Origin: Siderastrea radians
Taxonomy: Eukaryota > Cnidaria > Anthozoa > Scleractinia > Rhizangiidae
Assembly: GCA_964017195.1 (NCBI GenBank)
Contig: OZ024896.1
Span: 34,492,807-34,556,806, forward strand
DNA: 64,000 nucleotides
Direction: 5' to 3'
The position numbers and the translations under genes were made by a program. Below, piece after piece: positions 45,501 to 61,440 of the stretch; position 1 is the first letter of the stretch; each line of letters begins with the position of its first letter. The notes beneath the pieces were generated by a model. That model was not told where the DNA came from and made no database searches. It saw nothing but the letters and a program-made list of their open reading frames with translations.

Positions 45501-48455
45501 TATTGGACTGACATGACGGCTGATCCTCGACCGACATCTCGACCAATATCTCGACCGATACTCCACCGACATCTCGGCCGACACTCGACCGACATGTCGG
45601 CTAATACTCCACCAACATCTCGGCCGACACTCGATCGACCTCTCGGCCGCCACTCGACCGACATCTCCGCTGATATTCGACCGACATCTTGGCCGACACT
45701 ACACCAACATCTCGACCGATACTCGACCGACATGTCGGCTGAAACTCGATCAACATCTCGGCCGACACTTGACCGACATGTCGTCTGATACTCTACCAAG
45801 ATTTCGGCCGACACTCGACCGACATGTCGGCCGATACTTGACCGGCATGTCGGCTAATACTCTACCAACATCTCGACCGACACTCAACCGACATATCGGC
45901 TGATACTCGACCAACATCTCGGCCGACACCAGACCGACATCTCGGCCGATACTGGTCTGACATGACGGCTCATCCTCGACCGACATCTCGACCGATATCT
46001 CGACGGATACTCCACCGACATCTCGGCCGACACTCGACCGACATCTCGGCCGACACTCGACCGACATCTCGGCCGATACTCGACCGACATCTCGGCTGAT
46101 ACTCGACCGACATCTCGACCGACACTCGACCAAAATCTCGGCCAATACTTGACTGACGTTTCGGCTAACACTCGACTGACATCTAGGCCAACACCTGACT
46201 GACATCTAGGCCGAGACTCGACCGACATCTCAGCCGATAGTCGATCGACATCTCGGCCGACACTCGACCGACATCTCGGCCGATACTCGACCGACATCTC
46301 GGCTGATACTCGACCAACATCTCGACCGACACTCGACCAACATCTCGGCCAATACTTGACTGACGTTTCGGCTAACACTCGACTGACATCTAGGCCAACA
46401 CCTGACTGACATCTAGGCCAAGACTCGACTGACATCTCAGCCGATACTCGATCGACATCTCGGCCGACACTCGACCGACATCTCGGCCGATACTTGACCG
46501 GCATGTCGGCTAATACTCTACCAACATCTCGACCGACACTCAACCGACATATCGGCTGATACTCGACCAACATCTCGGCCGACACCAGACCGACATCTCG
46601 GCCGATACTGGTCTGACATGACGGCTCATCCTCGACCGACATCTCGACCGATATCTCGACGGATACTCCACCGACATCTCGGCCGACACTCGACCGACAT
46701 CTCGGCCGACACTCGACCGACATCTCGGCCGATACTCGACCGACATCTCGGCTGATACTCGACCGACATCTCGACCGACACTCGACCAAAATCTCGGCCA
46801 ATACTTGACTGACGTTTCGGCTAACACTCGACTGACATCTAGGCCAACACCTGACTGACATCTAGGCCGAGACTCGACCGACATCTCAGCCGATAGTCGA
46901 TCGACATCTCGGCCGACACTCGACCGACATCTCGGCCGATACTCGACCGACATCTCGGCTGATACTCGACCAACATCTCGACCGACACTCGACCAACATC
47001 TCGGCCAATACTTGACTGACGTTTCGGCTAACACTCGACTGACATCTAGGCCAACACCTGACTGACATCTAGGCCGAGACTCGACCGACATCTCAGCCGA
47101 TAGTCGATCGACATCTCGGCCGACACTCGGCCGACATCTCGGCCGATACTCGACCGACATCTCGGCTGATACTCGACCAACATCTCGACCGACACTCGAC
47201 CAACATCTCGGCCAATACTTGACTGACGTTTCGGCTAACACTCCACTGACATCTAAGCCAACACCTGACTGACATCTAGGCCGAGACTCGACCGACATCT
47301 CAGCCGATACTCGATCGACATATCGGCCGACACTCGACCGACATCTCGGCCGATACTCGACCGACATCTCGGCTGATACTCGACCGACATCTCGACCGGC
47401 ACTCGACCAACATGTCGGCCAATACTTGACTGACGTTTCGGCTAACACTCGACTGACATCTAGGCCAACACCTGACTGACATCTAGGCCGAGACTCGACC
47501 GACATCTCAGCCGATACTCGATCGACATATCGGCCGACACTCGACCGACATCTCGGCCAATACTTGACTGACGTTTCGGCTAACACTGGACTGACATCTA
47601 GGCCAACACCTGACTGACATCTAGGCCGAGACTCGACCGACATCTCAGCCGATACTCGATCGACATATCGGCCGACACTCGACTGACATCTCGGCCAATA
47701 CTTGACTGACGTTTCGGCTAACACTCGACTGACATCTAGCCCAACACCTGACTGACATCTAGGCCGAGACTCGACCGACATCTCGGCCGATACTCGATCG
47801 ACATCTCGGCTGACACTCGACTGACATCTCGGCCGATACTCCACCGACATCTCGGCTGATACTCGACCGACATCTCGACCGACACTCGACCAACATCTCG
47901 GCCAATACTTGACTGACATTTCGGCTAACACTCGACTGACATCTAGGCCAACACCTGACTGACATCTAGGCCGAGACTCGACCGACATCTCGGCCGACAC
48001 TCGACCAACATCTCGGCCAATACTCGACTGACGTGTCGGCCAACACTCCACCGACCTCTAGGCCAACACCTGACTGACATCTAGGCCGAGTCTCGACCGA
48101 CATCTCGGCCGATACTCGATCGATATCTCGGCCGAGACTCGACCGACATCTCGGCCGATACTGGACCAACATGTCGGCTAATACTCCCCCAACATCTCGG
48201 CCGATACTTGACCGACTGTCAGCTAATACTCCACCAACATCTCGGCCGACACTCGACCGACATCTCGGCCGACACTCGATCGACCTCTCGGCCGACACTC
48301 GACCGACATCTCCGTTGATATTCGACCGACATCTCGGCAGACACTACACCAACATCTCGGCCGATACTCGACCGACATGTCGGCTGAAACTCGATCAACA
48401 TCTCGGCCGACACTCGCCAACATCTCGGCCCATACTTGACCGACATGTCGCCTGA
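42550..48455. repeat. ~2.5-kb and ~3.1-kb higher-order duplications in the satellite
   Basis: A recognisable block at 42550-42834 recurs at 45055-45339 and 48171-48455, offsets of 2,505 and 3,116 bases. Neighbouring blocks at 43724, 46230, 46886 and 50180 recur similarly. Copies are nearly identical, indicating recent unequal exchange. Confidence 0.8.
43713..44333. repeat. 207-bp (nine-unit) higher-order repeat, three consecutive copies
   Basis: The phrase from GGCCGAGACTCGACC through CTTGACTGACGTTTCGGC to the next GGCCGAGACTCG repeats with a period of 207 bases (9 x 23) at about 43713, 43920 and 44127. The same series recurs near 46.9-47.5 kb. Confidence 0.85.
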
Positions 48456-51400
48456 TACTCTACCAAGATCTCGGCCGACACTCGACCGACATATCGGCCG
48501 AGACTTGACCGGCATGTCGGCTAATACTCTACCAACATCTCGGCCGACACTCAACCGACATATCGGCTGATACTCGACCGACATCTCGGCCGATACCAGA
48601 CCGACATCTCGGCCGATATTGGACTGACATGACGGCTGATCCTCGACCGACATCTCGACCAATATCTCGACCGATACTCCACCGACATCTCGGCCGACAC
48701 TCGACCGACATGTCGGCTAATACTCCACCAACATCTCGGCCGACACTCGATCGACCTCTCGGCCGACACTCGACCGACATCTCCGCTGATATTCGACCGA
48801 CATCTTGGCCGACACTACACCAACATCTCGACCGATACTCGACCGACATGTCGGCTGAAACTCGATCAACTTCTCGGCCGACACTTGACCGACATGTCGC
48901 CTGATACTCTACCAAGATTTCGGCCGACACTCGACCGACATGTCGGCCGATACTTGACCGGCATGTCGGCTAATACTCTACCAACATCTCGACCGACACT
49001 CAACCGACATATCAGCTAACACTCGACTGACATCTAGGCCAACACCTGACTGACATCTAGGCCGAGACTCGACCGACATCTCAGCCGATACTCGATCGAC
49101 ATATCGGCCGACACTCGACCGACATCTCGGCCAATACTTGACTGACGTTTCGGCTAACACTCGACTGACATCTAGGCCAACACCTGACTGACATCTAGGC
49201 CGAGACTCGACCGACATCTCGGCCGATACTCGATCGACATCTCGGCTGACACTCGACTGACATCTCGGCCGATACTCGACCGACATCTCGGCTGATACTC
49301 GACCGACATCTCGACCGACACTCGACCAACATCTCGGCCAATACTTGACTGACATTTCGGCTAACACTCGACTGACATCTAGGCCAACACCTGACTGACA
49401 TCTAGGCCGAGACTCGACCGACATCTCAGCCGAACTCCATCGACATCTCGGCCGACACTCGACCAACATCTGACGTTTCGGCTAACACTCGACCGACATC
49501 TCGACCAATATCTCGACCGATACTCCACCGACATCTCGGCCGACACTCGACCGACATGTCGGCTAATACTCCACCAACATCTCGGCCGACACTCGATCGA
49601 CCTCTCGGCCGACACTCGACCGACATCTCCGCTGATATTCGACCGACATCTTGGCCGACACTACACCAACATCTCGACCGATACTCGACCGACATGTCGG
49701 CTGAAACTCGATCAACATCTCGGCCGACACTTGACCGACATGTCGCCTGATACTCTACCAAGATTTCGGCCGACACTCGACCGACATGTCGGCCGATACT
49801 TGACCGGCATGTCGGCTAATACTCTACCAACATCTCGACCGACACTCAACCGACATATCGGCTGATACTCGACCAACATCTCGGCCGACACCAGACCGAC
49901 ATCTCGGCCGATACTGGTCTGACATGACGGCTCATCCTCGACCGACATCTCGACCGATATCTCGACGGATACTCCACCGACATCTCGGCCGACACTCGAC
50001 CGACATCTCGGCCGACACTCGACCGACATCTCGGCCGATACTCGACCGACATCTCGGCTGATACTCGACCGACACTCGACCAAAATCTCGGCCAATACTT
50101 GACTGACGTTTCGGCTAACACTCGACTGACATCTAGGCCAACACCTGACTGACATCTAGGCCGAGACTCGACCGACATCTCAGCCGATAGTCGATCGACA
50201 TCTCGGCCGACACTCGACCGACATCTCGGCCGATACTCGACCGACATCTCGGCTGATACTCGACCAACATCTCGACCGACACTCGACCAACATCTCGGCC
50301 AATACTTGACTGACGTTTCGGCTAACACTCGACTGACATCTAGGCCAACACCTGACTGACATCTAGGCCGAGACTCGACCGACATCTCAGCCGATACTCG
50401 ATCGACATATCGGCCGACACTCGACCGACATCTCGGCCAATACTTGACTGACGTTTCGGCTAACACTCGACTGACATCTAGGCCAACACCTGACTGACAT
50501 CTAGGCCGAGACTCGACCGACATCTCGGCCGATACTCGATCGACATCTCGGCTGACACTCGACTGACATCTCAGCCGATACTCGACCGACATCTCGGCTG
50601 ATACTCGACCGACATCTCGACCGACACTCGACCAACATCTCGGCCAATACTTGACTGACATTTCGGCTAACACTCGACTGACATCTAGGCCAACACCTGA
50701 CTGACATCTAGGCCGAGACTCGACCGACATCTCAGCCGATACTCGATCGACATCTCGGCCGACACTGGACCAACATCTGACGTTTCGGCTAACACTCGAC
50801 TGACATCTAGGCCAACACCTGACTGACATCTAGGCCGAGACTCGACCGACATCTCGGCCGATACTCGATCGACATCTTGGCCGACACTTGACCCATATCT
50901 TGGCCGATACTGGACCGACATCTCGGCCGACAGTCGACCAACATCTCGGCCAATACTTGACTGACATGTCGGCTAATACTCCACCAACATCTCGGCCGCC
51001 ACTCGACCAACTTCTCGGCCGATGCTCGACCGACATCTTAGCCTACAGTCCACCGACATATCGGCCGATACTCTACCGACATCTCGGCCGACACTCAACC
51101 GCCATCTAGGCCGACACTCGACCGACATCTCTGCTGATACTCGACCGACATGTCGGCTAATACTAAACCAACATCTCGAACGACATCTCGGCCTCTACTT
51201 GACCGACTTCTCGGCCGATACACGACCGACATCTTGGCCGATACTCCACCGACATCTCGGCCGACACTCAACTGCCATCTCGACCGACACTCGACCGACA
51301 TGTCAGTTGATACTCAACTGACATCTACGCCGACACTCGACCGACATCTCCGCTGATACTCGACTGACATGTCAGCTAATACTCGACGAACATCTTGACA

Positions 51401-54400
51401 TCTCGGCCGAACACTCAACCGACATCTCGACCGACATCTCGGCCGACACTTAGCCAACATGTCGGGTGATACTAGACCATCATCTTGACCGACATCTCGG
51501 CCGATACTCGTCCGACATCTCGGCCCCAACCGGCTTCTTGGCCGACACTCGCCCGACATCTCGGCCGATACTCGACCGACATCTCGGCTGACAGTCGACC
51601 GACATCTCGGCTGATACTCGACCGACATCTCGGCCGATACTCGCCCGACATCTCGGCCGATACTCGCCCGACATCTCGGCCGATACTCGCCCGACATCTC
51701 GGTCAAAACTCAACCGACATCTCGACCGACACTTGACCAACATCTGCGATACTCGACCAACATCTCGGCTGACACTCGACCGACATCTCGGGTGATACTC
51801 GACCGAAATCTCGGCTGGTATTCGACCGACATGTCAGCGGACACTCGACCGACATCTCGGCTGACACTCGGCCGATAACTCCGCCGACATCTCCACTGAC
51901 ATCTCCACCGACATCTCGGCAGACACTTTTCCGACATGTCGCCTGATACTAGACCGACATCTCGGCTGATACTCGACGGAAATCTAGGCCAAGACTCTAC
52001 CGACATGTGGGCCGATACTCGAGAGAAATTTTGGCCGATACTCGATCGACATTTTGGCCGACACTCCACCGACATCTCGGCCGACATTCGACCAACATCT
52101 CGGCCCATACTTCACCGACATGTCGCCTAATACTCTACCAAAATCTCGGCCGACACTCGACCGACATATCGGCCGATACTTGACCGACATGTCGGCTAAT
52201 ACTCTATTAACAGCTCGGCCGACACTCGACCGACATCTCGGCCGACACCAGACCGACATCTCGGCCGATACTGGACTGACATGACCGCTGATCCTCGACC
52301 AACATCTCGACCGATATCTCGACCAATACTCGACCGACATCTCGGCCGACACGCGACTGATATCTCGGCCGATACTCGACCAACATCTCGGCTGATACTC
52401 GACCGACATCTCGGCCGACACTCGACCAACATCTCGGCAAATACTCGACTGACGTGTCGGCCAACACTTGACCGACATCTAGGCCAACACCTGACTGACA
52501 TCTAGGCCAAGACTCGACCGACATCTCGGCCGATACTCGATCGACATCTCGGCCGACACTCGACTGACATCTCGGCCGATACTGGACCGACTTCTCGGCC
52601 GACACTCGACCAACATCTCGGCCGATACTTGACCGACATGTCGGCTAATACTCCACCAACATCTCGGCCGACACTCGACCGACATATCGGCTGATACTCG
52701 ACCGACATCTCGGCCCATCACTCGACCGACATCTCGGCCGACACTTGACCGACATCTCGGCCAACATTCGACCGGCATCTCCGCTTATATTCCACCGACA
52801 TCTCAGCCGATACTACACCAACATCTTGGCCGTTACTCGACCGACATGTCGGCTGATACTCGCCCAACATCTCGGCCGACACTTGACCGACATCTCGGCC
52901 GATACTCGACCGACATTTCGGCTGATACTCGACCGACATCCCGGTCGAAACTCGACCAACATCTCGGCCAATACTCGACTGACGTGTCGGCCAACACTCG
53001 ACAGACATCTAGGCCGAAACTCCACCGACATCTTAGCCGATACTCAACGGAAATTTCGGCCGATACTCGATCGACATCTTGCCCGACACTCGACCGACAT
53101 CTCGGCCGATACTGGACCGACATCTTGGCCGACACTCGACCGACATTCTCGGCTCATACTTGACCGACATGTTGCGTAATACTCTACCAAGATCTCGGCC
53201 GACACTCGACCAACATATCGGCCGATACTTGACCGACATGTCGGCTAATACTCTACCAACATCTCGGCCGACATATCAGCTGATACTCGACCGACATCTC
53301 GGCCGACACCAGACCGACCTCTCGGCGGAGACTCGACAGACATCTCGGCCGACACTCGACCGACATCTCGGCCAACACTCGACCGATATCTCGGCCGATA
53401 CTCGACCGACCTCTCGGCTGATACTCGACCGACATCTCGGCCGACACTCGACCAACATTTTGGCCAATACTCGACTGACGTGTCGGCCAACACTCGACCG
53501 ACATCTAGGCCAACAACTGACTGACATCTACGCCGAGACTCGACCGACATCTCAGCCGATACTCGACCGACATCTCGGCTGATACTCGACCGACATCTCG
53601 GCCGACACTCGACCAACATCTCGGCCAATACTCGACTGACGTGTCGGCCAACACTCGACCGACATCTAGGCCAACAACTGACTGACATCTACGCCGAGAC
53701 TCGACCGACATCTCGACCGATACTCGATCCACATCTCGGCCGACACTCGACCGACATCTCGGCCGATACTGGACCGACATCTCGGCCGACACCCGACAAC
53801 CATCTCGGCCGATACTTGACCGACATGTCGGCCAATACTCCACCAACATCTCGGCCGACACTCGACGACATCTCGGACGACACTCGACCGACATCTCGGC
53901 CGATACTGGACCGACATCTCGGCCGACACAACCAACATCTTGGCCGATACTTGACCGACATCTCAGCTAATACTCTAACAACATCTCGGCTGACACTCGA
54001 CTGACATATCCGCTGATACTCGACCGACATCTCGGCCGACGCGCGACCGACATCTCCACTGATATTCGACCGACATCTCGGCCGACACTACACCAACATC
54101 TCGGCCGATACTCGATCGACATGTCGGCTGATACTCGACCAACATCTCGCCCGAAACTCGACCGACATCTCGGCCGATACTCGACCGACATGTCGGTTGA
54201 TACTCGACCGACATCTCGGCCGACACTAGACCAACATCTCGGCCAATACTCGACTAACGTGTCGGCCAACACTCAACCGACATCTCGACCGACACTTGAC
54301 CAACATCTCGGCCAATACTCGACTGACGTGGTGGCCAACACTCGACCGACATCTAGGCCAACAACTGACTGACATTCACGCCGAGACTCGACCGACATCT

Positions 54401-57400
54401 CGGCCGATACTCGATCCACATCTCGGCCGACACTCGACCGACATCTCGGCCGATACTGGACCGACATCTCGGCCGACACCCGACAACCATCTCGGCCGAT
54501 ACTTCACCGTCATGTCGGCCAATACTCCACCAACATCTCGGCCGACACTCGACCGACATCTCGGCCGACACTCGACCGACATCTCGGCCGATACTGGACC
54601 GGCAACTCGGCCGACACAACCAACATCTTTACCGATACTTGACCGACATCTCAGCTAATACTCTAACAACATCTCGGCTGACACTCGACTGACATTTTGG
54701 CTAATACTCGACCGACATCTCGGCCGACACTCGACCGACATCTCCACTGATATTCGACCGACATCTCGGCCGACACTACACCAACATCTCGGCCGATACT
54801 CGACCGACATGTCGGCTGATACTCGACCAACATCTCGGCCGAAACTCGACCGACATCTCGGCCGATACTCGACCGACATGTCGGCTGATACTCGACCGAC
54901 ATCTTGGCCGACACTAGACCAACATCTCGGCCAATACTCGACTAACGTGTCGGCCAACACTCAACTTACATCTCGACCGACACTTGACCAACATCTCCTC
55001 CAACACTCGACCGACACTCAACCGACATCTCCGATACTCGACATCTCCGATACTCGACCGACATCTCGGCTGATACTCGACCGACATCTCGGGTGGTACT
55101 CGACCGACATGTCCGGCGACACTCCACCAATATCTCGGCCGACACTCGGCCGATAACTCGGCCGACATCTCGGCCGACATCTCATCTCCGATACTCGACC
55201 GACATCTCGCCTGACACTCAACCGACATCTCGGCTAAAACTCTACCAACATCTCGGCCGACAGTCGACTGACATATCAGCTGATACTCGACCGACATCTC
55301 GGCCGACACCAGACCGACCTCTCGGCGGATACTGGACCGACATGACGGCTGTTCCTCGACCGACATCTCGACCGATACTCGACCGACATCTCGGCTGACA
55401 CTCGACCAACATCTCGGGCAACATTCGACCGATATCTCGGCCGATACTCGACCGACATCTCGGCTGATACTCGACCGACATCTCGGCCGAAACTCGACCG
55501 ACATCTCTGCCGATACTCGACCGACATCTTCGCCGACACTAGACCAACATCTCGGCCAATACTCGACTAACGTGTCGGCCAACACTCAACTTACATCTCG
55601 ACCGACACTTGACCAACATCTCCTCCGACACTCGACCGACACTCAACCGACATCTCCGATACTCGACCGACATCTCGGCTGATACGCGACCGACATCTCG
55701 GGTGGTACTCGACCGACATGTCGGCCGATACTCGACCGAGAGTATCGAGAGTGTGACATGACGGCTGACATCTCGGCCGATACAGGACCGACATCTCGGC
55801 CGACACCTGACAACCATCTCGGCGGATACTTGACCGACATGTCGGCCAATACTCCACCAACATCTCGGCCGACACTCGACCGACATCTCGGCCGACACTC
55901 CACCGACATCTCGGGCGATACTGGACCGACATCTCGGCCGACACGACCAACATCTCGGCCGATACTTGACCGACATCTCAGCTAATACTCTAACAACATC
56001 TCGGCTGACACTCGACTGACAAATCGGCTGATACTCGACCGACATCTCGGCCGACACTCGACCGACATCTCCACTGATATTCGACCGACATCTCGGCCGA
56101 CACTACACCAACATCTAGGCCAAGACTCGACCGACTTTTCGGCCGATACTCGACGGAAATTTCGGCCGATACTCCATCGACATCTCGGCCGACACTCGAC
56201 CGACATCTCGGCCGACATCTCGGCCGACACTTGGCCAACATGTCGGCTGATACTAGACCAACATGTTGACCGACATCTCGGCCGATACTCGTCCCACATC
56301 TCGGCCCCAACCGGCTTCTCGGCCGATACTCGACCGACATCTCGGCTGACAGTCGACCGACATCTCGGCTGATACTCGACCGACATCTCGGCCGATACTC
56401 GACCGACTTCTCGGCCGACACTCGACTGACATCCCGGCCGATACTCGATCGACATCTCGGCCGACATTCGACCGACATCTTGGCCGATACTGGACCGACA
56501 TCTCGGCCGATACTTGACCGACATGTCGGCTAATACTCCACCACCATCTCGGCTAATACTCCACCAACATCTTGGCCAACACTCGACTGACATCTCGGCC
56601 GATACTGGACCGACATCTCGGCCGACACGACCAACATCTCGGCCGACACTTGACCGACATCTCAGCTAAAATTCTACCAACATCTCGGCTGACACTCGAC
56701 TGACATATCGGCTGATACTCGACCAACATCTCGGCCGACACTCGACCGACATCTCCACTGATATTCGACCGACATCTCGGCCGACACTACACAAACATCT
56801 CGGCCGATACTCGACCGACATGTCGGCTGATACTCGACCAACATCTCGGCCGACACTCGACCGACATCTCGGCCGATACTCGACCGACATGTCGGCTGAT
56901 ATTCGACCAACATCTTGGCCGACACTCGACCAACATCTCGGCCAATACTCGACTGACGTGTCGGCCAACACTCGACCGACACCTAGGCCGAGACTCGACC
57001 GACTTCTCGGCAGATACTCGTCGGAAATTTCGGCCGATACTCGATCGACATCTCGGCCGACACTCGACCGACATTTCGGCCAATACTGGACCGACATCTC
57101 GGCCGACACTGGACCAATATCTCGGCCGATACTTGACCGACATGTCGCCTAATACTCTACCAACATCTCGGCCAACCCTCGACCGACATATCGGCCGATA
57201 CTTGACCAACATGTCGGCTAATACTCTACCAGCATTTCGGTCGACACTCGACCGACATATTGGCTGATACTCGACCGACATTTCGGCCGACACCAGACCG
57301 ACATCTCGGCCGATACTGGACTGACATGACGGCTGATCCTCGACCGACATCTTGACCGATATCTCGACCGACACTCGACCGACATCTCTGCTAATAGTCG

Positions 57401-57536
57401 ACCGACATCTCGGCTGACACTAGATCAACATCTTGGCCGATACTCGACCAACATCTAGGCCGACATTCTACCGACATCTCAAACGATACACGACCAACGT
57501 GTTGGCCGACACTCGGCCGACATCTCGGCTGGTACT

Positions 57537-57720
57537 CGGCTAATGTCGTGGTGTTGCAGATATGCTTAAGACAATTTCATCCTGTGGGTGTTATGTTTTG
57601 CCGCATTTTGCCTCTGAGAGGGGCTGTATACTACGCCGATGTAATGCAAACTGCGAATCGTAAGTGGAATCGAAACACGCATTTCATATCCCCATGATGA
57701 TGGGGATGATAATAATACTC
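57537..57720. repeat. ~190-bp non-satellite module, copy A
   Basis: Begins after CTCGGCTAATGTCGTGG and contains TTAAGACAATTTCATCCTGT, GAGAGGGGCTGTATACTACG and an ATCCCCAT/ATGGGGAT hairpin before satellite resumes. Three more copies lie downstream, one of them partial. No terminal repeat or target duplication was found. Confidence 0.85.
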
Positions 57721-58907
57721 TAATACTCTACCAACATATCGGCTGATACTCGACGGACATCTCGGCCGACAGCAGACCAACATCTCGGCTGATACTGGAC
57801 TGACATGACTGCTGACCCTCGACCGACATCTCGACCGATATCTCGACCGACACTCGACCGAGATCTCACCCAACACTCGACCAACATCACGACCGATACT
57901 TGACTGACATGTCGGCGAATAGTCCATCGACATCTCCACCGACATCTCGGCCGACACTCGGCCCATATGTAACCGACATCTCGGCCGACACTCGACCGAC
58001 ATCTCGGCCGAACCTCGACCGAGATCTAGGCCGACACTACACCAACATCTCGGCCGATACTCGACCGACATGTCGGCTGATACTCGACCAACATCTCGGA
58101 AGACACTTGACCGACATCTTCGCCGATACTCGACCAACATCTCAGCTCATACTCGACCGACATCTCGGCCGACACTCGACCAACATCTCGGCCAATACTC
58201 GACTGACGTGTCGGCCAACACCCGACCGACATCTAGGCCAACACCTGACTGACATCTAGGCCGAGACTCGACCGACATCTCGGCCGATACTCGATCGACA
58301 TCTCGGCCGACACTCGACCGACATCTCGGCCGATACTGGACCGACATCTCGGCTGACGCTCGACCAACATCTCGGCCGATACTTGACAGACATGTCAGCT
58401 GATAGTCCACCAACATCTCGGCCGACACTCGACCGACATCTCGGCCAACACTCGACCGACATCTCCGCTGAGTTTCGACCGACATCTCGGCCGACACTAC
58501 ACCAACATCTCAGCCGATACTCGACCGACATGTCGGCTGATACTCGACCAACATCTCGGCCGACACTTGACCGACATATCGGCCGATACTCGACCGACAT
58601 GTCGCCTGATACTCGACCGACATCTCGGCCGACACTCAACAACCGTCTCGGCCAATACTCGAGTGACGTGTCGCCAACACTCTACTGACATCTAGGCCAA
58701 GACTCGACCGACATCTCGGCCGATACTCGATCGACATCTCGGCCGACACTCAACCGACATCTCGGCCGATACTGGACCGACATCTCGGAAGACACTCGAC
58801 CAACATCTCGGCCCATACTTGACCGACATGGCACCTAATACTCTACCAAGATCTCGGCCGACACTCGACCGACATATCGGCCGATACTTGACCGACATGT
58901 CGGCTAA

Positions 58908-59105
58908 AGGCTAATTTACACGCTGCGATTTGTCAGCCCGATTTGTCGGCCACGATAAATCGGGAGGCGAATCGGTTTATGTACAGTGCAAGCACTGCAC
59001 GTGCATTTTTTATAGTCAAAACTTTTTGATGAAACGTCTTGGAAAACAAAACGGTAGGTGATAACTAGTTAGTGTGTTTTCAGCTAATATAGCGCAGATA
59101 AACAT
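58908..59105. mobile_element. Truncated copy of the satellite MITE
   Basis: The left 198 bases of the MITE at 41670, preceded by the same TAA and the same satellite context, are cut after GCGCAGATAAACAT and joined directly to satellite. The shared upstream satellite (58692-58898 equals 41454-41660) shows that it arose by duplication of the array rather than by a new insertion. Confidence 0.88.
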
Positions 59106-60247
59106 CCTCGATCGCTGATACTCGATCGACATCTTAGCCGACATTCCACCAACATCTCGGCCGATACTGGGCCGACATCTCGGCCGACATTCGACCAACA
59201 TCTCGGCCAATACTTGACCGACATGTCGCCTAATACTCTACCAACATCTCGGCCGACACTCGACCGACATATCGGCCGATACTTGACCGACATGTCGGCT
59301 AATACTCTTCCAACATCTCGGCCGACACTCGACCGACATATCGGTTGATACTCGACTGACATCTCGGCCGACACTAGACCGACATCTCGGCCGATACTGG
59401 ACTGACATGACGGCTGATCTTCGACCGACATCTCAACCGATATCTCGACCGACACTCGACCGACATCTCACCCGACACTCGACCAACATCTCGGCCGATG
59501 TTTGACTGACATGTCGGCTAAGACTCGATCGACATCTCCACCGACATCTCGGCCAACACTCGGCCCATATGTAACCGACATCTCGGCCGACACTCGACCG
59601 ACATCTAGGCCTAGACTTGACCGACTTCTCGGCCGATACTCGACGGAAATTTCGGCCGATACTCGATCTACATCTCGGCCGACACTCCACCGACATTTCG
59701 GCCAATACTGGACCGACATCTCGGCCAACACTTGACCGATATCTCGGCCGATACTCGACCGACATCTCGGCTGATACTCGACCAACATCTCGGCCGACAC
59801 TCGACCAACATCTCGGCCAATACTCGACTGACGTGTCGGCCAACACTCGACCGACATCTAGGCCAACAACTGACTGACATCGACCGAGAGTGTGACATGA
59901 CGGCTGTTCCTCGACCGACATCTCGACCGATACTCGACCGACATCTCGGCCGACACTCGACCGACATCTCGGCCAACACTCGACCGACATCTAGGCCAAC
60001 AACTGACTGACATCTAGGCCGAGACTCGACCGACATCTCGGCCGATACTCGATCCACATCTCGGCCGACACTCGACCGACATCTCAGCCGATACTGGACC
60101 GACATCTTGGCTGATAGTCAACCGACATCTCGGTCGACACTAGATCAACAACTCGGCTGATACTCGACCAACATCTCGGCCCACATTCTACCGACATCTC
60201 AAACGATACACGACCAACATGTTGGCCGACACTCGACCGACATCTCG

Positions 60248-60437
60248 GCTGTTACTCGGCTAAAGTCGTGGTGTTGCGGGGATGCTTAAGACAATTTCAT
60301 CCTGTGGGTGTTATGTTTTGCCGTCTTTTGCCCCTGAGAGGGGCTGTATACTATGCCCATGTAATGCAAACTGCGCATCATAAGTGGAATCGAAACACGC
60401 ATTTTATATCCCCATAATGATGGGGATGATAATAGTA
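60248..60437. repeat. ~190-bp non-satellite module, copy B
   Basis: Same module as at 57537 with a few substitutions (GTTGCGGGGATGC instead of GTTGCAGATATGC) and the same ATCCCCAT/ATGGGGAT hairpin. Confidence 0.85.
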
Positions 60438-61247
60438 CTCAAATGCTCTACCAACATCTCGGCCGACTATCTCGACCGATACTGGACTGACATGACGGCT
60501 GATCCTCGACCGACATCTCAACCGATATCTCGACCGACACTCGACCGACATCTCACCCGACACTCGACCAACATCTCGGCCGATACATGACTGACATGTC
60601 GGCTAATACTCGATCGACATCTCCACCGACATCTCGGCCAACACTCGGCCCATATGTAACCGACATCTAGGCCTAGACTCGACCGACTTCTCGGCCGATA
60701 CTCGACGGAAATTTCGGCCGATACTCGATCGACATCTCGGCCGACACTCCACCGACATTTCGGCCAATACTGGACCGACATCTCGGCCGACACTCGACCA
60801 ACATCTCGGCCGATACTTGACCGACATGTCGCCTAACACTCTGCCAACATCTCGGCCGACACTCGACCGACATATCGGCCGATACTTGACCAACATGTCG
60901 GCTAATACTCTACCAACATCTCGGCCGACAGTCGACCGACATATCGGCTGATATTCGACCGACATCTCGGCCGACACCAGACCGACATCTCGGCCGATAC
61001 TGGACTGACATGAAGGCTGATCCTCGACGGACATCTCGACCGATATCTCGACCGATACTCGACCGACATCTCGGCCGACACTCGACTGACATCTCGTCTG
61101 ATAGTCGACCTACATATCGGCCGACACTAGACCAACATCTCGGCCGATACTCGACCAACATCTCGGCCCACATTCTACCGACATCTCAAACGATACACGA
61201 CCAACATGTTGGCCGACACTCGACCGACATCTCGGCTGTTACTCGGC

Positions 61248-61440
61248 TAAAGTCGTGGTGTTGCGGGGATGCTTAAGACAATTTCATCCTGTGGGTGTTA
61301 TGTTTTGCCGTCTTTAGCCCCTGAGAGGGGCTGTGTACTATGCCCATGTAATGCAAACTGCGCATCGTAAGTGGAATCGAAACACGCATTTCATATCCCC
61401 ATAATGATGGGGATGATAATAATAATTTTTTATATCACCA
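61248..61440. repeat. ~190-bp non-satellite module, copy C
   Basis: Closest to copy B. After the hairpin it runs into an AT-rich AATAATTTTTTATATCACC stretch before an inverted piece of satellite. Confidence 0.85.
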
